Assembly (NCBI RefSeq): GCF_009734185.1
Contig: NZ_CP046393.1
Coordinates: 62,001 to 126,000, forward strand
Source of the DNA: Commensalibacter melissae
GTDB lineage: Bacteria > Pseudomonadota > Alphaproteobacteria > Acetobacterales > Acetobacteraceae
Length of the DNA stretch: 64,000 nucleotides
Reading direction: 5' to 3'
This document shows, one piece after another, positions 43,668-54,600 of the stretch. A model generated the notes under the pieces. The model was not told where the DNA came from and did no database searches. It saw nothing but the letters and a program-made list of their open reading frames with translations. The translations under genes and the position numbers were made by a program. Each line of letters starts with the position of its first letter. Position 1 is the stretch's first letter.

Positions 43668-45722
43668 ATGAATATGGATAAGGTATGTATTAATACCATT
43701 CGTGGACTTGCAATTGATCAAGTGCAGAAAGCTAACTCTGGTCATCCAGGTACGCCGCTTGACTTGGCACCCGCGACATATGCCTTATGGAATAATATTT
43801 TAAATTATGATCCTGCGAATCCATTGTGGCCGGCCCGAGATCGTTTTGTTTTGTCAGGTGGTCATGCCTGTTCCCTTTTATATGCCATGATTCATTTAAG
43901 CGGTATTAAGGAAGTGACACGTCAAGGTAAAGTGGAAAACAAACCAGCCTTAACCCTTGAAGATTTAAGTCAATTCAGACAGCTCAATTCAAAAACGCCC
44001 GGTCATCCAGAGTATTTGCATACCACCGGAATTGAAACCACAACAGGACCTTTAGCTCAAGGGATTGCAACGTCTGTGGGGATGGCGATTGCCCAGGAAT
44101 GGTTTGCTGCACGTTATAATCGACCAGAATTTCCATTGTTCGATTATCACGTCTATGCCTTTTGCGGTGATGGTGATCTTATGGAGGGGATTTCCTATGA
44201 GGCGGCTTCTCTTGCAGGACATTTGAAGTTAGGTAACCTTATCTGGGTATATGATCGGAACCGTATTACGATCGAGGGCAATATCAATATTGCCTTTACA
44301 GAAAATGTTGAAAAACGTTTTGAAGCTGCAGGATGGAAAATCTATCATGTAAAAGATGGTAACGATATCGATGATTTCCAAAATAAGATTAATCAAGCGC
44401 GTCAAAATAAAGCCGTGCCAAGTTTTATCGTCATTGATAGTGTTATCGGGTATGGGTCTCCTAATAAAGCGGGAAAATCAGTAGCGCATGGTGAACCGCT
44501 CGGGGTGGAAGAAGTTAAAGCGACCAAAAAGAATCTTGGTTTGCCTGAAGACAAAGATTTCTTTGTCCCTGATGGTGTAATGGATCATTTTAAAGCCAAT
44601 ATTGGTAAAAGAGGAGCTGCAGCCTATCAAAAATGGCATACGCTGTTTGCGGATTATAAGGTAAAATATCCCGAGTTGGGTCAAGAGATCGAGGATATTT
44701 TAAATCATCGCCTACCAAAGGGATGGGACAAGGATATTCCAATTTTTGCGCCTGATGCCAAAGGGGTTGCATCGCGGTCCAGCTCAGGAAAGGTATTGAA
44801 TGCCATTGCGAAGAATGTTCCCTGGTTAATCGGTGGGTCTGCTGATCTTGCCCCCTCTAATAAAAGCAATCTGGATTTTGAAGGGGCTGGAGTTTTTCAG
44901 AATCCTGCTTATGGCGGCACATATGATGGACGGAATTTTCATTTTGGTGTTCGTGAACATGCTATGGGGGCAATTGTCAACGGAATGGCCTTAAGCGGTT
45001 TGCGTTCGTATGCCGCAGGATTTTTCATTTTTTCTGACTATATGAAAAATCCCATCCGTTTGTCTGCATTGATGCATTTGCCAGTCATATATATTTTTAC
45101 GCATGATAGTATCGGGGTTGGTGAGGACGGTCCGACACATCAGCCAGTTGAGCAGTTGGTTCACTTCAGGGCAACGCCTAATCTTGTTGTCTTTCGGCCC
45201 GCCGATGCAAACGAGGTTGTCGAGGCATGGAAATATGCGATGCAGGAAAATTCTAAACCAGTCATTCTTGCATTAAGTCGTCAGAATTTGCCAACAATTG
45301 ACCGCCATCAATATGCTTCGGCAGAAGGGCTTAAAAAGGGTGCTTATGTTGTTGCGGATTGTGAAGGTAAGCCAGACTTGATTCTCATGGCGACAGGAAG
45401 CGAGGTTGGTTTGATTATGGAAGCTTATCAGGTTTTAACAAAATCCGGAAAAAAGGTTCGGGTTGTTTCAATGCCCTCATGGGAACTTTTTGAAGAACAG
45501 TCCAAGTCTTATCGTGATCAGGTTTTGCCTCCTAGTATAACAGCACGTGTCGCGGTTGAACAGGGATCTCCCATTGGATGGGATCGTTATGCTGGAACAA
45601 CCGGTGCAATCATCGCTATGCGTGGTTTTGGTGCCTCTGCTCCCTATAGTGATTTACAGAAAAAATTCGGGTTTACTCTTGAAGCTGTTTTACAAGCGGC
45701 ACAGGAACAATTGACAAGGTAA
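43668..45722 (+). CDS. tkt: Transketolase
   Basis: A 684-residue thiamine-diphosphate enzyme transferring two-carbon units between pentose-phosphate sugars. Substrate and cofactor motifs are standard: ANSGHPGTPLDLAP, HACSLLYAM, TTGPLAQGIATSVGMA, the ThDP motif CGDGDLMEG, then FGVREHAMG and HDSIGVGEDGPTHQPVEQL. It handles erythrose 4-phosphate, which links it to the polyol island upstream. A GGAGAG site precedes the ATG (43668; a second ATG is at 43674). It is followed by a strong terminator and then tal-pgi. Confidence 0.97.
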   Translation: MNMDKVCINTIRGLAIDQVQKANSGHPGTPLDLAPATYALWNNILNYDPANPLWPARDRFVLSGGHACSLLYAMIHLSGIKEVTRQGKVENKPALTLEDLSQFRQLNSKTPGHPEYLHTTGIETTTGPLAQGIATSVGMAIAQEWFAARYNRPEFPLFDYHVYAFCGDGDLMEGISYEAASLAGHLKLGNLIWVYDRNRITIEGNINIAFTENVEKRFEAAGWKIYHVKDGNDIDDFQNKINQARQNKAVPSFIVIDSVIGYGSPNKAGKSVAHGEPLGVEEVKATKKNLGLPEDKDFFVPDGVMDHFKANIGKRGAAAYQKWHTLFADYKVKYPELGQEIEDILNHRLPKGWDKDIPIFAPDAKGVASRSSSGKVLNAIAKNVPWLIGGSADLAPSNKSNLDFEGAGVFQNPAYGGTYDGRNFHFGVREHAMGAIVNGMALSGLRSYAAGFFIFSDYMKNPIRLSALMHLPVIYIFTHDSIGVGEDGPTHQPVEQLVHFRATPNLVVFRPADANEVVEAWKYAMQENSKPVILALSRQNLPTIDRHQYASAEGLKKGAYVVADCEGKPDLILMATGSEVGLIMEAYQVLTKSGKKVRVVSMPSWELFEEQSKSYRDQVLPPSITARVAVEQGSPIGWDRYAGTTGAIIAMRGFGASAPYSDLQKKFGFTLEAVLQAAQEQLTR

Positions 45723-45730
45723 ATGTAGTG

Positions 45731-45762
45731 AATCCTTCTTAATTTATTAAGAAGGATTTTTT
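45731..45762 (+). terminator. Rho-independent terminator after tkt
   Basis: Perfect 12-bp arms AATCCTTCTTAA and TTAAGAAGGATT around a TTTA loop, followed by a T run. It is 8 bases past the tkt stop, so tal-pgi is either separately promoted or reached by read-through. Confidence 0.9.
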
Positions 45763-45792
45763 GTCGCAGCATATTTAAGGAAAGAAATAGAA

Positions 45793-48633
45793 ATGGTTGA
45801 AAACCCTCTCATTAAATTAGAACAGTATAAACAATCACCTTGGCTAGATTTTATCCAGCGTTCATTTACACAAAGCGGTGGGTTAAAAAAACTGGTTGAT
45901 GAAGATGGATTAAAGGGCGTTACTTCCAATCCTTCAATTTTTGAAAAGGCAATGGGGCATGGCACTGACTACGATGAACAATTTAAACAACTGATTTCTT
46001 CGGGAATCACCGATGTTGTTACCTTATATGAAACAATGGCGATTGATGATATCCGTGCGGCCTGTTCAGTATTGTATCCTGTATGGGAAAAAACCCATGG
46101 GCTGGATGGATATGTCAGTTTGGAGGTTTCTCCATATATCGCTATGGACGGGCATGCAACATTGGAAGACGCACGCCGATTATGGAAAAGGGTTGCTGAA
46201 AAGAATCTTATGATCAAGATTCCAGCAACAGCACCTTGTATTGCCGCTATTGAAGGGGCCATTGCCGAGGGAATCAATGTTAATGTAACTTTACTATTTT
46301 CCTTGGATATGTACAAACAGGTTCTTGAAGCGTATATCAAGGGGCTTGAAGCGCATCTTGCCAAGGGGCATCATATTGCGCATATTGCCAGTGTGGCCTC
46401 TTTCTTTATTAGTCGTATTGATACGGCCATTGATAAGCAAATTGATCAAAGGATCGCCGCAGGGGATAAGGAAAGCGGTGCATTAAAAGCTATTCGTGGC
46501 AAGGTTGCCATTGCAAATGCAAAACTTGCTTATCAGCATTATCTTGAAGTGATGCAAAGTGACCGATGGAAAAAACTTGAGGCTGCAGGGGCGAAACCCC
46601 AACGTTTATTATGGGCCAGTACAAGTTGCAAGGATAAGACATTTCCAGACACTATTTATGTTGATCAACTGATTGGTAGGGATACTGTCAATACAATTCC
46701 ACCTGCCACCATGGATGCTTTTAGAGATCATGGTACTGTGGCTGACACCCTGGAACAAAATATTGATGAAGCTAAAAAGATTCTGGCTGAGGCTGAACAT
46801 TTGAACCTTGATTTAAAAAAAGTTACGGATCAGTTATTGGAAGACGGTGTTAATTCATTTGCCGACGCTTTTGATCAATTATTGGGTTCTGTTGGTGAAA
46901 AGCAGATGATATTACAGGGGAATAAGCTAACTCATTTGCAGTCTGATTTACCTTCAGATTATGAAACCGCTGTAAAAACTGGTCTGGATAAATGGCGTAA
47001 GAATGGTACAGTCCGTAAACTGTGGGATCGTGAATCTTCTGTCTGGACGGGAAAGGATGAGAATAAATGGCTCGGTTGGCTTGATATTGTTGATCAACAG
47101 GTTGAAAATCTTGCTGAACTGGAGGAATTCCAAAAAGAAGTCAGGAATAGAGGTTTTACCGATATCCTTTTACTAGGTATGGGCGGATCAAGTCTTGGTC
47201 CTGAAGTTCTAGGAGAGGTTTTTGGACATCAGGCTGGTTTTCCGCGTCTTCATGTCCTGGATAGCACTGATCCACAGCAAGTGCACAGCTTCCAGCAGAA
47301 AGTGACAATTGCGACAACCCTGTTTATTGTTTCTTCGAAATCAGGCAGCACTCTGGAGCCTAATATTCTTAAGGCGTATTTTTTCAATGAAGCCAAAAAG
47401 GTGCTGGGTGACAAAGTGGGGCAGCATTTTGTTGCGGTCACCGATCCGGGTTCCCATATGGAAGATGTGGCCAAGCAGGATGGTTTCTGGAAAATCTTTT
47501 ACGGCTTGAAATCAATCGGTGGGCGTTATTCCGTTTTATCTAATTTTGGAATTGTTCCCGCAGCCGCGGCGGGATTGCCTTTACAGGAAATCCTGTATTC
47601 GGCCCAACGAATGGAAAAAGCTTGTTCTGCAGGATCTCCACCAGCACAAAATCCGGGAGTTCAACTCGGGACAATTTTCGGGGTTGGTGTTGCTGAATTC
47701 AAACGGGATAAATTTACAATCATAGCCTCACCTGATATTGGCTCCTTAGGTTCATGGCTTGAGCAACTTTTGGCAGAATCAACGGGTAAGGTTGGTAAAG
47801 GAATCATTCCTATAGATGAGGAAACCTTGACTGTACCATCTGTCTATGGAAAGGATCGTTTATTTATCTATTTACGGTTGGAGAATAAGATTGATCCTCA
47901 ACAGGAAAAAGCGATTGCTGAATTAAAAGCGGCTCAACAGCCTGTTGTGACAATAAATCTACATGATAAAGCACAGATTGTTCAGACTTTTTTCCAAACT
48001 GAATTTGCAACCGCTGTGGCGGGTGCCTTCATTGGAATTAATCCTTTTGATCAACCCGATGTTGAAGCCAGTAAGATTGAAACCAAGAAAATTACAACTG
48101 CTTATAATGAAAAAGGTTCTCTTCCCGTTATTACCCCAATCGTTCAAGAGCAAGGGTTTGATCTTTATGCAGGTAAGGTTGAAATTGCAAAATTAAAAGG
48201 TCTTTCCACAATCTCCGAAGCCTTGAAAAGCTTTTTCAATGAAATTGTTGCAGGGGATTATGTTGCTGTTTTGGCCTATATTGAACGTGATTTGGCAACA
48301 CGGGAGTGGATCCAGAAATTACGTCTGGCTATAAGAGACAAGAAAAAGGTTGCAACAGCGGCTGAATTCGGTCCCCGGTTTTTGCATTCAACTGGACAGG
48401 CTTATAAGGGTGGACCAAATAGTGGTGTATTTTTACAGATCACTGCCGATGATGATCATGATTTGCCTGTTCCCGGTGAAAAATACACATTTGGAATTGT
48501 GAAGGAAGCACAAGCTCGTGGTGATTTCGACGTATTATCGGGACGGGATAGAAGGGTTATCCGTATTCATGTAAAAGGGAATATGAAAGTTGGATTGGAT
48601 AAATTAAGCCAATCAATTTTAAATATTCTGTAG
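45793..48633 (+). CDS. tal-pgi: Bifunctional transaldolase / glucose-6-phosphate isomerase (fusion)
   Basis: A 946-residue fusion. Residues 1-370 are a transaldolase: TSNPSIFEKAM, the Schiff-base Lys142 in LMIKIPAT, and ASTSCKD. Residues from about 400 are a phosphoglucose isomerase: GMGGSSLGPEVL, SSKSGSTLEPN, GGRYSVLSNFG and GIIPIDEE. The fusion is typical of acetic acid bacteria and some other taxa, and channels fructose 6-phosphate made by transaldolase into glucose 6-phosphate for the oxidative branch. A hairpin lies between this gene and gnd. The C-terminal half, beginning around residue 400, keeps the full isomerase motifs. Confidence 0.95.
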   Translation: MVENPLIKLEQYKQSPWLDFIQRSFTQSGGLKKLVDEDGLKGVTSNPSIFEKAMGHGTDYDEQFKQLISSGITDVVTLYETMAIDDIRAACSVLYPVWEKTHGLDGYVSLEVSPYIAMDGHATLEDARRLWKRVAEKNLMIKIPATAPCIAAIEGAIAEGINVNVTLLFSLDMYKQVLEAYIKGLEAHLAKGHHIAHIASVASFFISRIDTAIDKQIDQRIAAGDKESGALKAIRGKVAIANAKLAYQHYLEVMQSDRWKKLEAAGAKPQRLLWASTSCKDKTFPDTIYVDQLIGRDTVNTIPPATMDAFRDHGTVADTLEQNIDEAKKILAEAEHLNLDLKKVTDQLLEDGVNSFADAFDQLLGSVGEKQMILQGNKLTHLQSDLPSDYETAVKTGLDKWRKNGTVRKLWDRESSVWTGKDENKWLGWLDIVDQQVENLAELEEFQKEVRNRGFTDILLLGMGGSSLGPEVLGEVFGHQAGFPRLHVLDSTDPQQVHSFQQKVTIATTLFIVSSKSGSTLEPNILKAYFFNEAKKVLGDKVGQHFVAVTDPGSHMEDVAKQDGFWKIFYGLKSIGGRYSVLSNFGIVPAAAAGLPLQEILYSAQRMEKACSAGSPPAQNPGVQLGTIFGVGVAEFKRDKFTIIASPDIGSLGSWLEQLLAESTGKVGKGIIPIDEETLTVPSVYGKDRLFIYLRLENKIDPQQEKAIAELKAAQQPVVTINLHDKAQIVQTFFQTEFATAVAGAFIGINPFDQPDVEASKIETKKITTAYNEKGSLPVITPIVQEQGFDLYAGKVEIAKLKGLSTISEALKSFFNEIVAGDYVAVLAYIERDLATREWIQKLRLAIRDKKKVATAAEFGPRFLHSTGQAYKGGPNSGVFLQITADDDHDLPVPGEKYTFGIVKEAQARGDFDVLSGRDRRVIRIHVKGNMKVGLDKLSQSILNIL

Positions 48634-48643
48634 ATTAATCAAC

Positions 48644-48676
48644 GTTTATATCTTACGATTACCGCAAGATATAAAC
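48644..48676 (+). terminator. 11-bp hairpin between tal-pgi and gnd
   Basis: Arms GTTTATATCTT and AAGATATAAAC around an 11-base loop, 11 bases after the tal-pgi stop. The following TTATTGT is a poor T tract, so partial termination or mRNA processing between the two genes is more likely than a full stop. Confidence 0.5.
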
Positions 48677-48705
48677 TTATTGTGATGAAAATGGAGAAAT
48701 TAACT

Positions 48706-49689
48706 ATGAAACTAGGTATGTATGGCTTGGGCAGAATGGGTGGTAACATGGCAATTCGTTTGGCTCGTCATGGTCATGAAGTTGTTCTGTTAAATCGTAC
48801 GCGCAGCAAAAGTGAGGAAATTCATAATCAAGCTCCTAAAAGTACCATTGTCGATGATTTGAAATCTTTGGTAGAAGCATTGCCTTCCCCAAAAATTGTT
48901 TGGATTATGCTGCCTTGTGGTGAAGTGACAGAACAGGCAATCAAAAGTCTTGGAGATATGTTAAATAAAGGGGATATCGTTATTGACGGTGGAAACACGT
49001 TCTATAAAGATGACATACGTCGTGCAAAAATGCTGGAAGCAAAGGGTATTCACTATGTTGATGTTGGAACTTCCGGTGGCGTTTGGGGCCTGGAACGTGG
49101 ATATTGCATGATGTATGGTGGCAGTAAGGAAGCTGTTGACCATATTGATCCGATTTTGGACTCTTTGGCTCCTGGAATGGGCGATATTCCACGTACAAAG
49201 GGACGTAATGCCAATTTGAATCCCCGTGCGGAAAAAGGTTACCTTCATTGTGGTCCCGCAGGTTCTGGACATTTTGTCAAAATGGTTCATAACGGTATCG
49301 AATACGGTATGATGCAGGCCTATGCAGAAGGGTTTGATATCATGCGTACCAAAGGGTCAGATCGTTTACCCGAAGATGAACGTTTTGATTTGAATATGGC
49401 AGATATTGCAGAAGTATGGCGTCGTGGCAGCGTTATTCCATCATGGTTGTTGGATTTATGTGCGGATGCGCTTGCAAAGGATGGTACTCTTGCAGGTTTT
49501 AAAGGTGATGTTGCAGATACGGGAGAAGGGCGCTGGACCATTGAAGCCGCAATTGAAGAGGCTGTTCCTGCCCCCGTTATAACTTCCGCTTTATTCACCC
49601 GTTTTCGTTCCCGTTCAGGAAATACGTTTGGCGAAAAGATGTTGTCAGCAATGCGTTTTGGTTTTGGTGGCCATGTAGAAAAGAAATAA
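48706..49689 (+). CDS. gnd: 6-phosphogluconate dehydrogenase (decarboxylating), short type
   Basis: About 327 residues, the short (GndA/YqeC-like) form. It begins [15 protein letters not shown], with the nucleotide-binding Gly loop, then [30 protein letters not shown] and the substrate Lys in [21 protein letters not shown]. It forms ribulose 5-phosphate and NAD(P)H from 6-phosphogluconate. ATG 48706 is the start, since GGAG lies 9 bases upstream; GTG/ATG codons 20-24 bases earlier are in frame but less likely. A terminator follows the stop. Confidence 0.94.
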   Translation: MKLGMYGLGRMGGNMAIRLARHGHEVVLLNRTRSKSEEIHNQAPKSTIVDDLKSLVEALPSPKIVWIMLPCGEVTEQAIKSLGDMLNKGDIVIDGGNTFYKDDIRRAKMLEAKGIHYVDVGTSGGVWGLERGYCMMYGGSKEAVDHIDPILDSLAPGMGDIPRTKGRNANLNPRAEKGYLHCGPAGSGHFVKMVHNGIEYGMMQAYAEGFDIMRTKGSDRLPEDERFDLNMADIAEVWRRGSVIPSWLLDLCADALAKDGTLAGFKGDVADTGEGRWTIEAAIEEAVPAPVITSALFTRFRSRSGNTFGEKMLSAMRFGFGGHVEKK

Positions 49690-49717
49690 TATAAATTTTC
49701 CAATTTCATTGGGAAAG

Positions 49718-49749
49718 GCCTTAATCGTGAGGATTAAGGCTTTTTTTTT
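49718..49749 (+). terminator. Rho-independent terminator after gnd
   Basis: 9-bp arms GCCTTAATC and GATTAAGGC with a 5-base loop, followed by nine T. It closes the tal-pgi/gnd unit, so the gene that follows at 49947 needs its own promoter in the remaining 200 bases. Confidence 0.9.
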
Positions 49750-49946
49750 ATAAATTTTATACAAAATATATAAGGAATATATGGAGTTAGTGAAATAAAT
49801 CAAATTTATTTTACTAACATTACGTTAAACAAAATTCGCTATTGAATGGTTTATGACATAATAATTTTCTAACAACATACATAAGCATAATGGTTTTTCA
49901 TAAAGATTATAAAAATCTACAAGATATAATTTAAGGGTATCATCTA

Positions 49947-51575
49947 ATGGGAACAAAACATCACGATATGAGTCCGGTCATTGATATGACTCAACAACAG
50001 TTTGGTGGGCCGGTAAGGAAATTATATCCTGTTTATAATCGCCATTTACCACCATGTAATTATGCTTGTCCCGCCGGTGAGGATATACAAGGGTGGCTTT
50101 CCCTTGCTCAAGAGGGAAAGTTTAGAGAGGCTTGGGAACATATTCTTGATAATAATCCCATGCCTGCAGTTCACGGGCGGGCATGTTATCATCCATGTGA
50201 AGGTTCATGTAATCGTAAAGAATTGGATGGATCTGTCACCATTCACGCTGTTGAACGGTTTTTGGGGGATATGGCTAATGACCGGGGATGGCAAGTTTCC
50301 GTTGCAGATAATCCTAATCGTAAACGTATTTTAATTGTTGGAGCTGGACCTGGGGGGTTATCTGCAGCTTATCATTTGTGTCGTATGGGGCATGAAGTTG
50401 TAATACGTGAGGCTTTTCCTGAACCTGGAGGCATGATGCGTTATGGCATTCCCGCTTATCGTTTACCGAGGGATATTCTAAAGCTTGATATTCATCGGAT
50501 TGAACAGATGGGGGTCAAGATCAGATGTAATGATCCAGTGAGGGACTTATTGAAAGAAAAGCAGGAGGAACGGTTTGATGCGGTCTTTTTGGCAATAGGG
50601 GCTACAAAACCAAGTTTGTTAAATATTCCAATTGATAAGGAAGCGCGTCTTTTGTCAGCCATAGAGTTTTTGGGTGATGTCAATGCTGGGAAAAATCCAA
50701 AAATCGGTAAAAACGTTTTGGTCTATGGAGCCGGAAATACAGCGATGGATGCCGCTCGAACAGCCTTTCGTGCAGGGGCGCAAAAAGTAACGGTTATTTT
50801 CTTTTGGGATCGTTCGCATATGGAGGCGCATCAATTTGAGATTAAGGATGCAGAGGCAGAAGGTACTCAATTTAAATGTATGAGGACAATTGATTCTGTT
50901 TTTAAAGACAGGGTAATTTTACGGAAAATGATCATTGGCCAGGATGCTCGTCCGGAACCATCCGAGGAGATGGAGGAAATACAGATGGATACCGTTATTA
51001 TGGCATTGGGACAGCAACCTGATAATCATTTTTTGCAAAATATTGAAGGAATAGAATTTGATTCAAAGGGGACTCTGGTTATTGATGCCCAGATGATGAC
51101 TGGGGTTTCTGGCATATTTGCGGGCGGGGATGCTATTGACGGTCCTCGAAGTATCACGAATGCTGTGGGTTCTGGTAAAAAGGCTGCTCGGTTCATTAAT
51201 GCTTGGCTGGATAATAAACCCTTTATTGTATCCCCAAAAAATCCGATTACCTATTATACGGATTTACATCTTCCCTTATTGGAGGATACACCTCAGATCC
51301 TACAAAAGGAATTGCCTGTTGAAAAGCGTGTTGGATTTACGGAAACATTAATCGGTTTTAATGAAAAGGAAGCTCTGTATGAAGCCAAACGCTGTCTTTC
51401 CTGTGGAAATTGCTATGAGTGTGATAACTGTCTGGCAGCTTGTCCAGAGGATGCTTTAACCAAAGCCGGAGTGGGAAAAGGGTATTTACTGGATATGGAT
51501 CGTTGCACGGGATGTGCGGTCTGTTTTGAATCCTGTCCATGCCAAGCAATTGATATGACAGCTGAAAATATCTAA
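49947..51575 (+). CDS. Glutamate-synthase-beta-like flavoprotein with C-terminal ferredoxin domain
   Basis: A 542-residue electron-transfer flavoprotein. The N-terminal Fer4_20-type helical domain has PPCNYACPAGEDI and GRACYHPCEGSCNR. An FAD site (VGAGPGGLSAAYHL, about 130-143), an NAD(P) site (VYGAGNTAMDAAR) and the late FAD segment GIFAGGDAIDG follow. The last 60 residues hold two 4Fe-4S motifs (CGNCYECDNCLAACP and CTGCAVCFESCP). No glutamate synthase large subunit is present, and the gene is 49 bases upstream of pyruvate:ferredoxin oxidoreductase. A role in passing electrons between ferredoxin and NAD(P) is therefore more likely than glutamate synthesis. Confidence 0.85.
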   Translation: MGTKHHDMSPVIDMTQQQFGGPVRKLYPVYNRHLPPCNYACPAGEDIQGWLSLAQEGKFREAWEHILDNNPMPAVHGRACYHPCEGSCNRKELDGSVTIHAVERFLGDMANDRGWQVSVADNPNRKRILIVGAGPGGLSAAYHLCRMGHEVVIREAFPEPGGMMRYGIPAYRLPRDILKLDIHRIEQMGVKIRCNDPVRDLLKEKQEERFDAVFLAIGATKPSLLNIPIDKEARLLSAIEFLGDVNAGKNPKIGKNVLVYGAGNTAMDAARTAFRAGAQKVTVIFFWDRSHMEAHQFEIKDAEAEGTQFKCMRTIDSVFKDRVILRKMIIGQDARPEPSEEMEEIQMDTVIMALGQQPDNHFLQNIEGIEFDSKGTLVIDAQMMTGVSGIFAGGDAIDGPRSITNAVGSGKKAARFINAWLDNKPFIVSPKNPITYYTDLHLPLLEDTPQILQKELPVEKRVGFTETLIGFNEKEALYEAKRCLSCGNCYECDNCLAACPEDALTKAGVGKGYLLDMDRCTGCAVCFESCPCQAIDMTAENI

Positions 51576-51624
51576 ATATATTAATATTATATGCAGATAA
51601 CGTCTCAAGAGAGGATGGTTATAG

Positions 51625-54600
51625 ATGACTAATACAATAATGGACGCCAATACTGCAGTTGCCCATATTGCTTATCGTGTTAATGAGGTTTGTGCCATAT
51701 TTCCGATTACGCCCTCATCCCCGATGGCTGAGCATATTGATGAATGGGCGGCAAAGGGAATTAAAAATATTTGGGGAAATATTCCCCTTGTTCAGGAAAT
51801 GCAAAGTGAGGGTGGTGCTGCAGGAGCAGTACATGGCTCTTTACAAACAGGGGCGTTAACAACAACCTTTACGGCATCACAGGGATTGTTGTTGATGTTG
51901 CCAAACATGTTCAAGATCGCTGGTGAATTGACCTCGACGGTTTTTCATGTGGCAGCACGTTCTGTTGCAACTTCTGCCCTGTCAATTTTCGGGGATCATT
52001 CTGATGTCATGGCAAGCAGAATGACAGGTTTTGGCATGTGCTGTTCTGCATCAGTCCAGGAAGCCCATGATTTGGCTTTGATTATGCATGCTGTTACATT
52101 GGAGGCACGTGTACCTTTCATTCATTTTTTTGATGGTTTTCGTACGTCTCATGAATTAAACACATTGGATATCATATCTGATGAGATTATGGCTAAAATG
52201 ATCGATGATGAATTTGTCATTGCACATCGTGAACGGGCCCTAAATCCCGAAAAACCCTTTATTAGAGGAACGGCTCATAATCCTGACACATTTTTCCAGG
52301 CACGTGAAGCGGTTAATCCATATTACAACCGGGTTATCAAACTTGTTGAAAAATACGTAAAGCGTTTAGGGGATTTAACAGGGCGTTACCATGATCTGAT
52401 TGAATATGTTGGGGATTCTCGGGCAGAGCATGTTATCGTATTGATGGGATCCGCTGCCGAAACTGCTGACAATACAGCTGAAGCCCTCATAAAACAGGGG
52501 GAATCTGTTGGTGTTTTAAAAATTCGTCTCTATCGTCCTTTTCCTTCAGAAAAATTTCTCGAATTCCTGCCTACTTCAGTCAAACGAATTGCAGTTATGG
52601 ATCGCACAAAAGAATCAGGTGCGTTGGGGGAACCTTTATATTTAGATGTGATGGCGACTTTGGCCGAGGCTGTCTCAAGGGGGAAAAGAAGGGATTTGCC
52701 CTTGATTATCGGTGGTAGGTATGGTCTTTCATCCAAGGATTTCACCCCTGCAATGGTCAAGGCCGTATTTGATGAGTTAAAGACAGAGAATCCTCGACAT
52801 GGTTTTACAGTCGGTATCCAGGATGATTTAACCCATAACAGTTTAACCTATGATTCATCCTTTACAATTGATAGTGATCAAATTAAACGCGCCATGTTTT
52901 TTGGATTGAGTGCGGATGGAACCGTTGGGGCCAACAAAAATAGCGTGAAAATTATTGCTGAGGATGCAGGGGAATATGCACAGGGGTATTTTGTTTATGA
53001 TTCTCATAAATCCGGTGCGCAGACTGTGTCCCATTTACGTTTTGGTAAAATTCCGATCAAGGCGGCCTATCTGGTTCAACGTGCCGATTTTGTTGGGTGT
53101 CATCATTTTCATTTTCTTTATCGTCAGGATATTCTTGAACATGTGGTGGAAGGTGGAGTTTTTCTGCTGAATGCGCATTATAATGCAGATGAAATTTGGC
53201 AACATTTACCTCGTTTGGTACAACAGCGTATTATTGAAAAGAAATTAAGATTTTACGTTGTTAATGCTTCAAAAGTTGCCCAAGAAGTTGGGTTGGGTAT
53301 GCGCACCAATACGATTTTGCAAACCTGTTTTTTTGCAATTTCGGATATTCTTCCAAGGGATAAAGCGATTGAATATATCAAACATTCGATCAGGAAAACC
53401 TATCTTGTAAAAGGTGAGGATGTTGTACAGCAAAATTATAGGGCTGTTGATGCAGCCTGCGATAGCTTACAGCAAGTAAGGGTTCCAGACCGTGTATCAA
53501 GCAATATCGATCTTGAATGTCCTATTCCAGCAGATGCACCAGAGTTTGTTCATAAGGTTATTGCTCCTATGTTTGCGGGCAAGGGGGATCAAATTCCAGT
53601 AAGCTTGATCCCGGCAGATGGAACTTTTCCTTCCGGAACAGCCGTTTATGAAAAACGTAACGTTTCGGATTTTGTTCCTGAATGGCGAGAGGATCTGTGC
53701 GTGCAATGTGGTCAGTGCAGCTATGTTTGTCCACATAGTGTGATACGTTCCAAAACTTACCATGATCGTTATCTGGAAAAAGCACCAGAGGGATTTAAGA
53801 CGGCACCTTTAAAAGTTAGGGGATATCCAAATATTAATTATACTTTGCAATTTTACGTGGAGGATTGCACAGGGTGTACTTTGTGTGTTGATGTATGTCC
53901 AGCGAAAAGTCCTATTGAGCCCGAAACTAAGGCAATCAATATGACAGCAAAGGAATCCCTGCTTGAAAGAGAAAAAAGGAATATTTTGTTTTTTGAAACT
54001 TTACCGGTTGATGATCGTAGCAAAGTTAATTTTTCGAATGTACGGGGTGTGCAGTTTCTGGAACCTTTATTTCAGTTTTCTGGTGCCTGTGCCGGATGTG
54101 GGGAAACGCCTTACCTGAAATTATTGACCCAGTTGTTTGGAGATCGCTTGCAAGTTGCCAACGCGACTGGTTGTTCATCAATCTATGGTGGCAATCTGCC
54201 TGTAACGCCCTGGTCTGTAAATGGAGAAGGACAGGGCCCAGCCTGGTCCAATTCTTTGTTTGAAGATAATGCCGAATTTGGATTGGGTTTTAGGATTGCT
54301 GTTGACAAACAGCTAGAAGTGGCCAGTTATTTATTGAAGCGATTGAGGGAAGAGGTCGGTACGGATCTGGCTGATGCGATTTTGAATTCATCACAGAAAG
54401 AAGAATCTGAAATTCAGGCCCAACGTTCACGGGTAAAAATGCTGAAGACACGTTTAGCTCGCCTTAAGAGTGATGATGCAAAACGTTTATTGGCATTGGC
54501 TGATTACTTTATCCGTCGCAGTATCTGGATTGTTGGTGGAGATGGTTGGGCCTATGACATTGGTTACGGTGGTTTGGATCATGTTTTAGCGTCAGGTGAA

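Noticed and set aside
49947-51575. True glutamate synthase small subunit GltD
   Set aside because: No large subunit beside it, and the protein has an extra C-terminal two-cluster ferredoxin domain and a PFOR neighbour.
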